A stretch of DNA of 64,000 bases from Pseudomonadota bacterium (GCA_023457495.1 JAEWLQ010000085.1:91679-155678); one strand, 5' to 3'. Shown: positions 17,035 to 25,661, numbered from the stretch's first letter. A program made the numbers and translations. The notes: generated from the letters alone by a model not told the origin.

Positions 17035-19434
17035 GTGAGCATGGTCGCCTTCATCGTTTCACCGGCCTGGCGGCGGCGGCGCAGGATCGCCGTCGCCGGC
17101 GTCGTCGTGTGTGCGGCGTTGGCGATCGGGTTCTGGGCGCTGTTGCCGAAGACACTGTTCGATCAGCCGCTGTCGTACGTGCTCGAGGCCGGCGACGGCA
17201 CGCTGCTGGGCGCGCGCATCGCGGCGGATGGGCAGTGGCGCTTTCCGGCGCGCGATTCGGTGCCGGCGAAGTTCCGGCGCGCGCTGATCGTGTTCGAGGA
17301 CAAACGGTTCGAAGATCACATCGGCGTGGATGGGCTGGCAGTCGCGCGCGCCTTGAAGCTGAACCTGGAAAACGGGCGCGTGGTGAGCGGCGGCAGCACG
17401 ATCACCATGCAGCTTGCGCGCCTGGCGCGCGCGGGGGCGCGCGGCGGCGGGGATCGAACGCTGGGCGCGAAGCTGGCCGAATCGGCACTCGCGCTGCGGC
17501 TCGAAACCGCGTACGACAAGGACGAGATCCTGAATCTCTACGCGACGCATGCGCCCTTCGGCGGCAACGTGGTGGGTCTCGAAGCGGCGGCGTGGCGCTA
17601 CTTCGGGCGTGACGCGGCGGCGCTGTCCTGGGCCGAGGCCGCAACGCTCGCGGTGCTGCCTAACAACCCTTCCCTCGTGCACCTCAAGCGCAACCGCGGG
17701 CGCTTGCAGGCCAAGCGCGACTTCGTGCTGCGCAAGCTGCATGCGGCTGGCGATCTGTCGAAGCTCGACCTGGATCTCGCGCTGAGCGAACCACTTACCG
17801 CCGCCCCACACGATCTGCCGGATCTCGCGCCGCATCTGCTCGAGACTCTGCGCGTGCAGTATCCGGGCCGGCACCGCCTCGTCACGACGCTGGATGCGCG
17901 CCTGCAGGCCGAAGCGACGCATCTCGTGCGGGAACACACCGCGAACCTTGCACGACAGAACGTCAACAACGCCGCGGCGCTGATCGTCGATAACACCACG
18001 TTCGAAGTGCTCGCCTACGTGGGCAACGGCCAGGTCTGTCCCCGTTTGCTAGGAAACGGGGAATGTCCCCATTTCGTGGACATCGTGCGCAGGGCGCGGA
18101 GTACGGGGAGCATTCTCAAGCCGATGCTGTTCGCGGCGATGCTCGAGGATGGGCTGCTGACGCCGCGGATGTTGTTGGCGGACGTGCCGACGCATTACGA
18201 GGGGTTCACACCGGAGAACTTCGACCGGCAGTATCGCGGCGCGGTGCGCGCGGACGAGGCGCTGGCACAATCGCTGAACATTCCGGCGGTGCGCATGCTC
18301 AGGAACTACGGCATCGCGCGTTTCGCCGACGTGCTGCGAGATGCGGGCATGACGACGCTCTCGCGTCCCGCGGATGACTACGGGCTCACTCTCATCCTCG
18401 GTGGCGCGGAAGGCAATCTCTGGGACATCACGGCGATGTACGCCGGTCTCACGCACATCGCGCGCGCGGGGATCCAGGATCCGACACCGCGGTTCCGCGA
18501 GCTCACGGCGCTGCGGGACTCACCACCCAAGGATCGCGGGTCATCGGCGATTTCCACCGGCGCGGCGTGGCTCACGCTCGACACGCTGCTCGAGGTGCCG
18601 CGTCCGGGCGACGAAGGTCACTGGAAGAATTTCGCGACGAGCCGCGCCATCGCGTGGAAAACCGGCACGAGCTGGGGCCTGCGCGACGGCTGGGCGGTCG
18701 GCACCACGAGCCGCTACACGGTGGGTGTGTGGGTCGGGAACGCCAGCGGCGAAGGCCGGCCGGGTCTCACCGGATCGGCCATGGCCGCGCCGCTGATGTT
18801 CGCCCTCTTCAACAACTTGCCCGCGAGCCGCTGGCTCGATCCGCCCACGCACGCACTCAAGCAGATAGACGTGTGCGCCAACGACGGCTACCTCGCGACG
18901 GCGCAATGCCACCCCGATCGCATCTGGATGCCGAAGGACAGCCACTTCGCGCTGCTCAGTCCTCACAACCTGCGCGTGCACCTGGACGCCAGGAACCAGC
19001 GCGTCAACGGCGGCTGCGAGTCCCCTTCGCGCATGACCCACACCAACTGGTTCGTGCTGCCGCCGGCCGAGGAATATTGGTACCGCCGTGGTCATGCCGA
19101 GTACCGGCCGCTGCCGGCGCTGCGCGCGGATTGTCAGGGCCAGGGCCGGGACAGGAGCACCCCCGCGCTGGCGCTGATCTATCCAGACAAAAACGCGTCC
19201 GTGCTGATCCCCGACGAGCTAGATGGATCGCGCGGCCGCACGGTTTTCGAGGCGGTCCATCGGCGCCGGGACGCGGTGGTCTACTGGCATCTCGACGACC
19301 GATACCTTGGCGAAACGCACACTTTTCACCGCCAGTCGTTGGACATGACCCCGGGCGAGCACATACTCACGCTCGTGGATGACGAGGGGGAACGCGTCGC
19401 ACGGCGCTTCCAGGTACTCGCCACGCGCAACTGA
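17035..19434 (+). CDS. pbpC: Penicillin-binding protein 1C
   Basis: The 799-residue bifunctional class A penicillin-binding protein has an N-terminal membrane anchor (~residues 15-37). Its GT51 glycosyltransferase domain has catalytic Glu88 in FEDKRF and the GGSTITMQLAR motif. Its transpeptidase domain has Ser359 in STGSILKP, SLN and KTGTSWG. A C-terminal BiPBP_C domain follows. PBP1C polymerises glycan strands, and its transpeptidase role is unclear even in E. coli. GTG at 17035 is taken as start; ATG at 17041 is an alternative. Residues ~333-346 (VCPRLLGNGECPH) are encoded by a 41-bp palindromic element that recurs twice elsewhere in the window. It is inserted in frame just before the catalytic serine, at a loop where other PBP1C proteins have a different short segment. 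Confidence 0.92.
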   Translation: MSMVAFIVSPAWRRRRRIAVAGVVVCAALAIGFWALLPKTLFDQPLSYVLEAGDGTLLGARIAADGQWRFPARDSVPAKFRRALIVFEDKRFEDHIGVDGLAVARALKLNLENGRVVSGGSTITMQLARLARAGARGGGDRTLGAKLAESALALRLETAYDKDEILNLYATHAPFGGNVVGLEAAAWRYFGRDAAALSWAEAATLAVLPNNPSLVHLKRNRGRLQAKRDFVLRKLHAAGDLSKLDLDLALSEPLTAAPHDLPDLAPHLLETLRVQYPGRHRLVTTLDARLQAEATHLVREHTANLARQNVNNAAALIVDNTTFEVLAYVGNGQVCPRLLGNGECPHFVDIVRRARSTGSILKPMLFAAMLEDGLLTPRMLLADVPTHYEGFTPENFDRQYRGAVRADEALAQSLNIPAVRMLRNYGIARFADVLRDAGMTTLSRPADDYGLTLILGGAEGNLWDITAMYAGLTHIARAGIQDPTPRFRELTALRDSPPKDRGSSAISTGAAWLTLDTLLEVPRPGDEGHWKNFATSRAIAWKTGTSWGLRDGWAVGTTSRYTVGVWVGNASGEGRPGLTGSAMAAPLMFALFNNLPASRWLDPPTHALKQIDVCANDGYLATAQCHPDRIWMPKDSHFALLSPHNLRVHLDARNQRVNGGCESPSRMTHTNWFVLPPAEEYWYRRGHAEYRPLPALRADCQGQGRDRSTPALALIYPDKNASVLIPDELDGSRGRTVFEAVHRRRDAVVYWHLDDRYLGETHTFHRQSLDMTPGEHILTLVDDEGERVARRFQVLATRN
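18033..18073 (+). repeat. 41-bp palindromic element, copy 1 (inside pbpC)
   Basis: The element has a hairpin of CCCCGTTT, a 6-nt spacer and AAACGGGG, followed by a second GTCCCC. It matches copy 3 at every base and copy 2 (reverse complement) with one mismatch. It is read through in frame by pbpC. Its size and palindromic form resemble REP-type elements mobilised by RAYT transposases; no such transposase is in the window. Confidence 0.88.
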
Positions 19435-19452
19435 GCCACCACCGAGGCTGCC

Positions 19453-20310
19453 GTGTTCGATGGATTCACGCTGAGACACGTCGAGACCGACGAGGTCACC
19501 ATCCGCCTGCGAATGGGTGGATCCGGCCCGCCGCTGCTGCTGCTGCACGGCTTCCCGCAAACCCACGCGATGTGGTCGAAGGTCGCTCCCCGCCTCGCCG
19601 AGCACTACACGGTAGTTTGCCCGGACCTGCGCGGCTACGGCGGCAGCAGCAAGCCCGAGTCCTCCGCGAATCACGAGACCTACTCGAAGCGCGCCATGGC
19701 GCGCGACCAGGTCGAAGTCATGAAGCACCTCGGCTTCGACAAGTTCCACGTCGCCGGACACGATCGCGGCGCCCGTTGCGCCTATCGACTCGCGCTCGAT
19801 TCGCCGGCCTCGGTCGAGAAGCTCGCCGTGCTCGACATCGTGCCCACCGGCGACACGCTGCGCCGCGCGGACTGGAAGTTCGGGCTCGGCTACTGGCACT
19901 GGTTCTTCCTCGCGCAGGCGCATCCGCTGCCCGAGCGCATGATCAGCGCGGATCCGATCGGATTCCTGTTCCGTCACGGGCAGGCGTTCTCGGAGCACGA
20001 TGCGTACGAGGACTATCTACAGAACGCGCGCGATCCGGCAGCCATCCACGCCATGTGCGAGGACTATCGGGCCGCGGTGAGCGTGGACTTCCAGCAGGAC
20101 CAGGCGGACCGCAGCGGCGGCCGCAAGATCGAATGCCCCACGCTGGTGTTGTGGGGCACCAAGGGCGTCATCCCGAAGTGGTATGACCCCGTCGGCATCT
20201 GGAAGGACTGGGCGAGCGACGTGCGCGGCGAGGACATCGAGAGCGGTCACATGCTCGCCGAAGAAGCGCCTGAAGCTACCTACCAGGCGCTACGCCGGTT
20301 CTTCGCCTGA
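19453..20310 (+). CDS. Alpha/beta-hydrolase, haloacetate (fluoroacetate) dehalogenase-like
   Basis: The 285-residue alpha/beta-hydrolase starts with GTG (GAGG six bases upstream). Motifs are LLLLHGFPQTHAMW (oxyanion region), DLRGYGGSSKP, and GHDRGARCAYRLAL, where the nucleophile is the Asp of HDRG rather than Ser. A late SGHMLAEEAPE supplies the base His. This set is characteristic of the haloacetate dehalogenase / soluble epoxide hydrolase branch. Fluoroacetate dehalogenases also use a Trp and an Arg-Arg pair for halide and carboxylate; here HDRGAR has a single change from the usual HDRGGR. It is likely cytoplasmic. Whether it acts on haloacids or epoxides cannot be decided. It lies 18 bases after pbpC but is functionally unrelated. 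Confidence 0.8.
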   Translation: MFDGFTLRHVETDEVTIRLRMGGSGPPLLLLHGFPQTHAMWSKVAPRLAEHYTVVCPDLRGYGGSSKPESSANHETYSKRAMARDQVEVMKHLGFDKFHVAGHDRGARCAYRLALDSPASVEKLAVLDIVPTGDTLRRADWKFGLGYWHWFFLAQAHPLPERMISADPIGFLFRHGQAFSEHDAYEDYLQNARDPAAIHAMCEDYRAAVSVDFQQDQADRSGGRKIECPTLVLWGTKGVIPKWYDPVGIWKDWASDVRGEDIESGHMLAEEAPEATYQALRRFFA

Positions 20311-20352
20311 TGCCGTGATGCCCACGCCGTGCAGCACCCGTGGCGTGAATCA

Positions 20353-20688
20353 CTAACGCCTTGAAGTCCGTCCGCGCGTGGACGGTTCCACGCGGGGCGC
20401 CTCGCCCCGCCTGAATCGCTTGCCGACGCCCAGACCCTTGGCGCGCCGCTTTCCCGCCGACTCCGCCGCCAGCAGGCTGTGCGCCTCCGCGCGCGATCGG
20501 GGCTTTGCGCGCAACGCCGCCTTTTCGACGTCGTTGTTTTCCAGATACGACTTCACGCGCTTGCGATAACGACGCGCGGCCTCGTAATCGCCTTCGCCCT
20601 GCACCTTCGACCTGGTTTTCCCTTTCGGCTTCGCTTTTGCCTTTGCCTTCGCCTTCGCCTTGGCTTGCGCTCGTTTCATCGTGGCCAT
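20353..20688 (-). CDS. Small Lys/Arg-rich basic protein (histone H1-like tail)
   Basis: The 111-residue protein starts with GGAGGT five bases before the ATG. The N-terminus is an alternating Lys-Ala run (about residues 8-20), then a charged helical part with YEAARRYRKRVKSYLENNDV. The C-terminus is Arg/Gly-rich. The composition is that of nucleic-acid-binding proteins such as bacterial histone H1-like proteins, and DNA or RNA binding is inferred from charge alone. The middle region resembles conserved small proteins of proteobacteria whose role I do not know. It is convergent with the dehalogenase-like gene. Confidence 0.7.
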   Translation of the reverse strand: MATMKRAQAKAKAKAKAKAKPKGKTRSKVQGEGDYEAARRYRKRVKSYLENNDVEKAALRAKPRSRAEAHSLLAAESAGKRRAKGLGVGKRFRRGEAPRVEPSTRGRTSRR

Positions 20689-20816
20689 GGATTTACCTCC
20701 GTGCCGCCGATTTGAGCCGAAAACGCGGCCGCAAATCGTGCGCAGCGGCCATGTCCTACGCGAGTTTCAGTGCCCGCGAAACTTCGCAAATCCGGTCGCT
20801 GCGGCACACTCGTCCC

Positions 20817-21023
20817 ATGGCAATGATGCGACCCATGAGACTCGAAGACGGACGGCGCTCGTTTCGCGAGCTGTCCGTGGCCGGCGTTTCCTCGGCCGAG
20901 TTCGACCAGTTCAAGCTGGATCGGCTCCTGGAGCTGCGCGCGGTGATCGACTCGCTGCGCCACGACCGCTATTCGTCGTCACTCGACGACAGGCCCGAGC
21001 GCGGTCCTGAGCCTCTGCCGTAA
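20817..21023 (+). CDS. Possible small hypothetical protein (68 aa)
   Basis: A 68-residue frame starts MAMMRPMRLEDGRRSFRELS and has a helical, charged middle (FDQFKLDRLLELRAVIDSL). There is no clear ribosome binding site and several in-frame ATG codons compete. It is divergent from the basic protein gene and upstream of a response regulator. The amphipathic helix and codon use make it plausible, but it may be chance. Confidence 0.35.
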   Translation: MAMMRPMRLEDGRRSFRELSVAGVSSAEFDQFKLDRLLELRAVIDSLRHDRYSSSLDDRPERGPEPLP

Positions 21024-21117
21024 GGCACGCGAAACGCTCGTCTCGCCAGGCGGTTTGCTTCACAATACGCGTCCCTCGCGTATTCACAGGCCGCCAACCC
21101 CGGGTCGACCGCACCAT

Positions 21118-21516
21118 ATGAACGCGCCACCCTTGCGAGTCTTGATCGCCGAAGACAACGAAGACCTGCGTGACCTGCTGGTCACCCTGGTATCCGCCGA
21201 GCCCGACCTGCGTTGCGTCGGAACGGCGAACGACGTCGACACCGTCATCGCGAGCACCACCGAACAGAATGCCGACGTGCTCGTGCTCGACCTCGAACTA
21301 CAGGGGCGATCGAGTATCGACGTCCTCAAGACCGTACGCGGCAACGGCAGCAAGATAACCATCGTTGTGTTTTCCGGGCACGCGCATCCCGAGATGATCC
21401 GCCACACGTTGGCCGCGGGCGCGGACGCCTACGTTCCGAAGAGCGGCGACTTCGATCTGCTGCTCGATGCGATCCGCGACAAGCGCGCGACCACGGGCAC
21501 CCTGGCGCGCCCGTGA
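21118..21516 (+). CDS. Single-domain response regulator (CheY-like receiver)
   Basis: The 132-residue protein is a lone receiver domain. It has the acidic pair in IAEDNED, phosphoacceptor Asp58 in VLVLDLELQG, the Ser of VVFSGH, and the Lys of VPKSG. There is no output domain, so it probably passes phosphate on or acts by protein contact. Candidate donors in this window are the sensorless kinase at 24,322-25,059 and the two soluble hybrid kinases at 28,946-35,622. Start ATG at 21118 is the only good one; no strong Shine-Dalgarno is visible. Confidence 0.85.
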   Translation: MNAPPLRVLIAEDNEDLRDLLVTLVSAEPDLRCVGTANDVDTVIASTTEQNADVLVLDLELQGRSSIDVLKTVRGNGSKITIVVFSGHAHPEMIRHTLAAGADAYVPKSGDFDLLLDAIRDKRATTGTLARP

Positions 21517-21539
21517 TCGCGCGACACGCGCGGATTTAG

Positions 21540-22115
21540 TTAGAAGCGCCACGCGCCCGTCAGCCACAACGCGTCGGTATCGTCGAGCCCCTGCAAGTCG
21601 AAACGCTCGTATTCCAGCCGCACGTTGATGTGGTCGAGCAGGTCGAGACCGATGCCCGCGCCGTACACGAAGTCCTCGGATTCCTCGTCCACGACGACCC
21701 TGCCGCCGAGTCCGGATTCGGTGCCGAGGTTGGCGTCGTAGAAGTAATAGCCCAGCCGGCCGTACACCTCGAACAAGCCGAGCGGAATCGTCGCGACGAC
21801 ATAGGGCGCGAATCCATCCACGGACGCGTCCAGGTTGAATCCGGGAACCACCTCGCCCGAAGGCTCACCCAGGTTGATGTATGCGACTTCGAGGGCGAAC
21901 ATCTTGTTGAACCGCCATCCGCCGAACACCTTGTACGCGGTATCGTCCTCGTCCCAGCCCTGGATCGCCGGATCTACCGCGTTCACGTCGTCGATCTGCG
22001 CGTTGAAACGCCCCACGCCGGCGCCGGCGTAGAAACCGTTGTCGTTGTCCGCGTACGCCGCGGGAACCAGGGCCATCGACGCCAATACCGCAAGCGACAT
22101 TGCGAGCTTTTTCAT
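21540..22115 (-). CDS. Outer-membrane beta-barrel protein (OmpA-like barrel)
   Basis: The 191-residue protein has a signal peptide (MKKLAMSLAVLASMALVPAAYA). Eight or so amphipathic strands follow, ending in WLTGAWRF with a C-terminal Phe, the signal for the outer-membrane assembly machinery. It resembles the OmpA-like transmembrane barrel family without a peptidoglycan-binding domain. Acidic loops (DEDDTAY, VVDEESED) face outward or to the periplasm. The role is unknown, perhaps structural or adhesive. It is transcribed away from sod and converges on the receiver gene. Confidence 0.85.
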   Translation of the reverse strand: MKKLAMSLAVLASMALVPAAYADNDNGFYAGAGVGRFNAQIDDVNAVDPAIQGWDEDDTAYKVFGGWRFNKMFALEVAYINLGEPSGEVVPGFNLDASVDGFAPYVVATIPLGLFEVYGRLGYYFYDANLGTESGLGGRVVVDEESEDFVYGAGIGLDLLDHINVRLEYERFDLQGLDDTDALWLTGAWRF

Positions 22116-22403
22116 GAGTCTTCCTCGAGCGAGTTATGACGCGCGCAAACTACTGCGCGCGACGCGGCGCAACACCCGGGAACCGCCATGTTCCGCTGTG
22201 AGGGGCGTCCGTCGGCGCCATTCCGCGCGCCTGTCCGCCGGCGGCCACCCGCGACGCGGCGTGCGCGCAACGTCGGCCGATCACGACGACGGCGCAATCT
22301 GACCGGCGTGTTGGTCCCGCGGCGACTCGACCGGGCGCGAACCGGGCGCATCCTTTGCCTCCAAATCGCACGAAATCTCAGAAACGCCATCGAGGAGACG
22401 ACC

Positions 22404-23075
22404 GTGGCAACCGATGTGTCCCAACAGACCTTTCCCTTCACGCTGCCCGAGCTGCCGTACCCTTACGAAGCGCTCGAGCCATACATCGACGCGCAGACGA
22501 TGAAGGTGCACCACGACAAGCACCACAAGACGTACGTCGACAAACTCAACGAAGCGCTGGAACCCGAGCGTTCGCTGCACGCGCGCACGCTGATCACGCT
22601 GCTGCGCGACGCGGCCAAACTACCCGCCTCCGTGCAGACCGCCGTACGCAACAACGGCGGCGGCCATCTGAATCACGACATCTTCTGGAACTGCCTCGCG
22701 CCGCCCGCGGGACATTCACCCGGCGGCGCGCTCGGCGACGCGCTGCAAAGGCGCTTCGGTTCGTTCGACAATTTCCGCAAGCGATTCTCGGAGACCGCCG
22801 CGAAGCAGTTCTCGAATGGCTGGACCGCGCTGTCGTTCGAACACGTGACGCGGCAACTCGACATCGTGTCGCTCAAGGATCACGAAGTCCTCAAGCCGGG
22901 CGAGCGCACCTGCATCCTGATCCTGGACGTCTGGGAGCACGCTTACTACCTCAAGTACCAGAACCGGCGCCCGGAATTCATCGAGGCGTTCTGGAGCGTG
23001 GTCAACTGGGTGCACGCGCAGGATCTGTTCGATCACGCGAGCGCCGCCCCCGCCCGATCACGCGCTGTCGGATAG
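22404..23075 (+). CDS. Iron/manganese superoxide dismutase
   Basis: The 223-residue Fe/Mn superoxide dismutase starts at GTG with GAGGAG upstream. Metal ligands are visible: His36 in VHHDKHHKTYV, the His of GGHLNHDIFW, and Asp and His of DVWEHAYYLKYQNRRPEF. It converts superoxide to peroxide and oxygen in the cytoplasm. GGH before the second ligand is more like Mn-type enzymes, but the second-shell Gln position is ambiguous, so the metal is undecided. The C-terminus has a short non-conserved tail. The adjacent regulators and the ferritin-like protein suggest a stress-response neighbourhood. Confidence 0.92.
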   Translation: MATDVSQQTFPFTLPELPYPYEALEPYIDAQTMKVHHDKHHKTYVDKLNEALEPERSLHARTLITLLRDAAKLPASVQTAVRNNGGGHLNHDIFWNCLAPPAGHSPGGALGDALQRRFGSFDNFRKRFSETAAKQFSNGWTALSFEHVTRQLDIVSLKDHEVLKPGERTCILILDVWEHAYYLKYQNRRPEFIEAFWSVVNWVHAQDLFDHASAAPARSRAVG

Positions 23076-23203
23076 TCCCGGGGGGTGTAGGATAGCTCTG
23101 ACGTCGGTATCGCCGGAACACCGGACAGGTGCCGCTTCTGACAAATGTATCCTTCCGCCCCATGCACGAGAGAACACAGCAGGTTGTGGAGACTTCCCGG
23201 CCC

Positions 23204-23842
23204 ATGAATCGCACCAGAGTCATGATCGTGGATGACCATCAGGTCGTCCGTGCCGGCCTACGAACGATGATAAACGGGCAACCGGACCTGGCCGTGGTGG
23301 CCGAAGCAGGTTCGGGCCGTGAAGCGATGGAGCAGTTGCGTCAGCACACGATCGAAGTGTTGCTGCTCGACCTGTCGCTTCCCGACGTGTCCGGCCTCGA
23401 CGTGCTCAAGCACGCCAAGGCGCACTACGAATCGGTGGGTGTGCTCATCCTGAGCGCGTTCCCCGAGGCGCAGTACGGCTTGAACGTGTTGCGCGGCGGC
23501 GCGAGCGGTTTCGTCGGCAAGGGCACGGAGGAATCCGAGCTGTTCCGCGCGATCCGCACCGTGGCGCGCGGCGGCCGTTACGTGGGCCCCGATCTCGCGG
23601 ACCTGCTCGTGGCGGGCGTGCGCGGCGATCCGAATGCGCCGCTTCACAGCATCCTCTCCGAACGCGAGTTCCAGATCTTCTGCAAGCTCGCGCAGGGCGA
23701 ATCGGTGTCGGAGATCGCGAGTCGTCTTTTCCTGAGCGTGAAGACGGTGAGCACCTACCGAAGCCGTATCCTCGAGAAGATGTCCATGAAGAGTAACGCC
23801 GACATAACCACTTATGCGCTGCGAAATAATCTCGTTCAATAG
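23204..23842 (+). CDS. LuxR/NarL-family response regulator
   Basis: The 212-residue two-domain regulator has an N-terminal receiver (VDDHQVVRAGLR, phosphoacceptor Asp56 in VLLLDLSLPDVSG) and a C-terminal LuxR-type helix-turn-helix (LSEREFQIFCKLAQGESVSE, then SVKTVSTYRSRILEKM). Upon phosphorylation such proteins dimerise and bind promoters. The start at 23204 is set by the usual family N-terminus; ATG at 23162 in the same frame would add 14 residues. It is followed 19 bases later by another receiver gene. The NarX-type kinase at 24,322-25,059 is the natural partner for this family. Confidence 0.88.
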   Translation: MNRTRVMIVDDHQVVRAGLRTMINGQPDLAVVAEAGSGREAMEQLRQHTIEVLLLDLSLPDVSGLDVLKHAKAHYESVGVLILSAFPEAQYGLNVLRGGASGFVGKGTEESELFRAIRTVARGGRYVGPDLADLLVAGVRGDPNAPLHSILSEREFQIFCKLAQGESVSEIASRLFLSVKTVSTYRSRILEKMSMKSNADITTYALRNNLVQ

Positions 23843-23861
23843 TTTGTTCTCCTGAACGGAC

Positions 23862-24362
23862 ATGGACGGGCTGATGCAGCACGAGCAGCAAACGGGCCAG
23901 GCGACGACGTTTTCCGTACCACGCTCGGCCCCGGGCAATGTACCGCGCAAGAATGGCGCGCCGGGAACTCCACTTCGCATCTTCCTCGTAGAGGACTCGC
24001 CGCTGCTGCGTGGGCGTCTCGAGAACATGCTTTCGCAGCACGCGGCCTTCAAGGTCACGGGCCTGGCGGCCGCCGAATCCGAGGCGGTCGAGAAGCTGGA
24101 GTCGATCCCCTACGACGTGATCGTCGTCGATGTCGAACTGCGTCCCGGCAGCGGCATCGGCGTGATCCGCCAGGCGCGCGCCAAGAACAAGGACACGGGC
24201 AAGGATGGCGGCCACGTGTGGATCATCGTGCTCACCAACTACGACCTGCCGACGGTGCGCGAGCGCTGCATGCAGGCGGGCGCGGATCACTTCCTCGACA
24301 AGATGCGCGAGATCGATCAGCTCATTCCGATACTGCTGGGGATTGCGGGGCGAAAGCCTTGA
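23862..24362 (+). CDS. Response regulator with receiver domain only
   Basis: The 166-residue protein has a ~35-residue disordered N-terminal leader and a receiver domain (IFLVEDSPLLRGRL; phosphoacceptor Asp in VIVVDVELRPGSG; Thr in VLTNYD; Lys in FLDKMRE). No DNA-binding or enzymatic domain follows. It is probably co-transcribed with the NarL-type regulator just upstream. Its 3' end overlaps the 3' end of the convergent histidine kinase gene by 41 bases, an unusual arrangement for likely partners and one that would allow antisense interference. Confidence 0.85.
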   Translation: MDGLMQHEQQTGQATTFSVPRSAPGNVPRKNGAPGTPLRIFLVEDSPLLRGRLENMLSQHAAFKVTGLAAAESEAVEKLESIPYDVIVVDVELRPGSGIGVIRQARAKNKDTGKDGGHVWIIVLTNYDLPTVRERCMQAGADHFLDKMREIDQLIPILLGIAGRKP

Positions 24363-25059
24363 CCCGGCTGCCCTGACCGGGCGCCACCTCGAGCTCGAGA
24401 CTTCCACCGATGCCCTGCATGCGCTGACGCATGCCGAGCGTCGTGCGTGCGGTGTTCGCATCGAGCGTGTCGCCGTCGTCGCCCACTTCCAGTAGATAGC
24501 CGCCGTCGAGCGGCTCGATCACCAGCTCGACGTGTTTGGCGCCACCGCGCTCGAATACGTTGTTGAGCGCGTCCTGCGCGACCCGGAACAAGACGAGCTG
24601 CGCCGCCGGCGAAAGCATCAGCGGTTCTTCCGGCAACGTCCCGACATATTCGATGCCGGCGCGGCTGCACTGCTCGTCGAAGTGGCTGCGCAGCGCGACC
24701 GCCAGGCCGAAATGATCGAGCAGCGACGGCCGCAGGTTCTCGACCACGCGGCGTTTGAGCACCATCGCCTGGTTGAGCATCTGCACCACGGATTGGAATT
24801 TTTCGTGGCTCTCGGCATCGAGATCCTTCCCGATACGCGCGTTGAGCCACGCCATGTCCATCTTCGCGGCGGTGATCATGCCGCCGAGCTCGTCGTGCAA
24901 AAGCTTCGCGAGCGAGGAGCGTTCCGCCTCGACCGTGGTCTGCAAATGCGCCGAGAGCGATGAAAGCTCCTCGGTCCGCGCCGCGACCTCGGACTCGAGA
25001 TCGCGCGTACGCGCCGTCGTTGCCGGGCGCTCGCCCGACTTCTTCTTCGCGACTGCCAT
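24322..25059 (-). CDS. Soluble NarX/DegS-type histidine kinase without sensor domain
   Basis: The 245-residue kinase has a short N-terminal coiled coil (LESEVAARTEELSSLSAHL), a HisKA_3 dimerisation domain with His55 in LLHDELGG, and a HATPase domain (N box in DALNNVFERGGAKHV, late GMRQRMQGIGG). There is no membrane segment or recognisable input domain, so it must sense a cytoplasmic signal through a partner, or act as a phosphate source. I chose ATG at 25059, with GGGGG upstream. A TTG at 25095 overlapping the stop of the ferritin-like gene is possible. It is last in the leftward run that begins at 26749. HisKA_3 kinases normally pair with NarL-type regulators, and one lies nearby. Confidence 0.85.
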   Translation of the reverse strand: MAVAKKKSGERPATTARTRDLESEVAARTEELSSLSAHLQTTVEAERSSLAKLLHDELGGMITAAKMDMAWLNARIGKDLDAESHEKFQSVVQMLNQAMVLKRRVVENLRPSLLDHFGLAVALRSHFDEQCSRAGIEYVGTLPEEPLMLSPAAQLVLFRVAQDALNNVFERGGAKHVELVIEPLDGGYLLEVGDDGDTLDANTARTTLGMRQRMQGIGGSLELEVAPGQGSRVKAFAPQSPAVSE

Positions 25060-25091
25060 CAAAACCCCCGCAAGCCCCTCATCGAGAGCAT

Positions 25092-25661
25092 TCAATCCTT
25101 GGGCAAATCCTCGAGCAGATCAACGAGGTCTTCAGCGTGTTCCTCTTCCTGCGCGAGAATGGCCTCCATCAGGCGCCGCGTCGTCGGGTCTTTCGTGCCG
25201 ATGAAGTTGACCATCTCACGATAACTCTCGATCGCGATGCGCTCGGCGATCAGATCCGCCTCGAGCATCTGCCGCAGCGACGTCGCCTCATCGTACTCCG
25301 AATGCGAGCGCGACAGCAGTGTCGCGGGGTTCAGATCAGGGTCTTCCCCCAGTTGAACGATGCGCTCGGCAATCTGGTCGGCGTGCGCCTGCTCCTCGTT
25401 CGCGTGTTCGAGGAATTCGGCTGACACGAACTTCGCGCGGATTCCGTGCGTCGCGAAATAGTGTCGCTTGTAACGCAACACGCACACGATTTCCGTGGCG
25501 AGCGCCGTGTTCAGCAATTCGACGATCGCCTTGCGATCGGCCTCGGGATAACTCGGCGTCACCGCGCCTTTCATGATCTGGTCGCGCGCGCGCTCGCGCA
25601 GCGCGCTGAGATCGGAGATGTACGCGAAATTTCCAGTGCTGGCTTTCAGGTTTCCATTCAT
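25092..25661 (-). CDS. Ferritin-like (bacterioferritin-type) diiron protein
   Basis: The 189-residue four-helix protein has a diiron signature spread over the helices: LNTALATEIVCVLRYKRHY, then EFLEHANEEQAHADQIAERI, EADLIAERIAIESY and AILAQEEEHAEDLVDLLEDL. This pattern places it in the ferritin-like/bacterioferritin group (Dps-like annotations are common), which oxidises and stores iron or limits peroxide damage. The start at 25661 has AAGGTG seven bases upstream and overlaps the preceding gene's stop (ATGA). It lies between membrane-protein genes and a histidine kinase. Confidence 0.85.
   Translation of the reverse strand: MNGNLKASTGNFAYISDLSALRERARDQIMKGAVTPSYPEADRKAIVELLNTALATEIVCVLRYKRHYFATHGIRAKFVSAEFLEHANEEQAHADQIAERIVQLGEDPDLNPATLLSRSHSEYDEATSLRQMLEADLIAERIAIESYREMVNFIGTKDPTTRRLMEAILAQEEEHAEDLVDLLEDLPKD

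Noticed and set aside
20321..20347. Hairpin after the dehalogenase-like gene as terminator
   Set aside because: The stem is short and imperfect, with no U-run.
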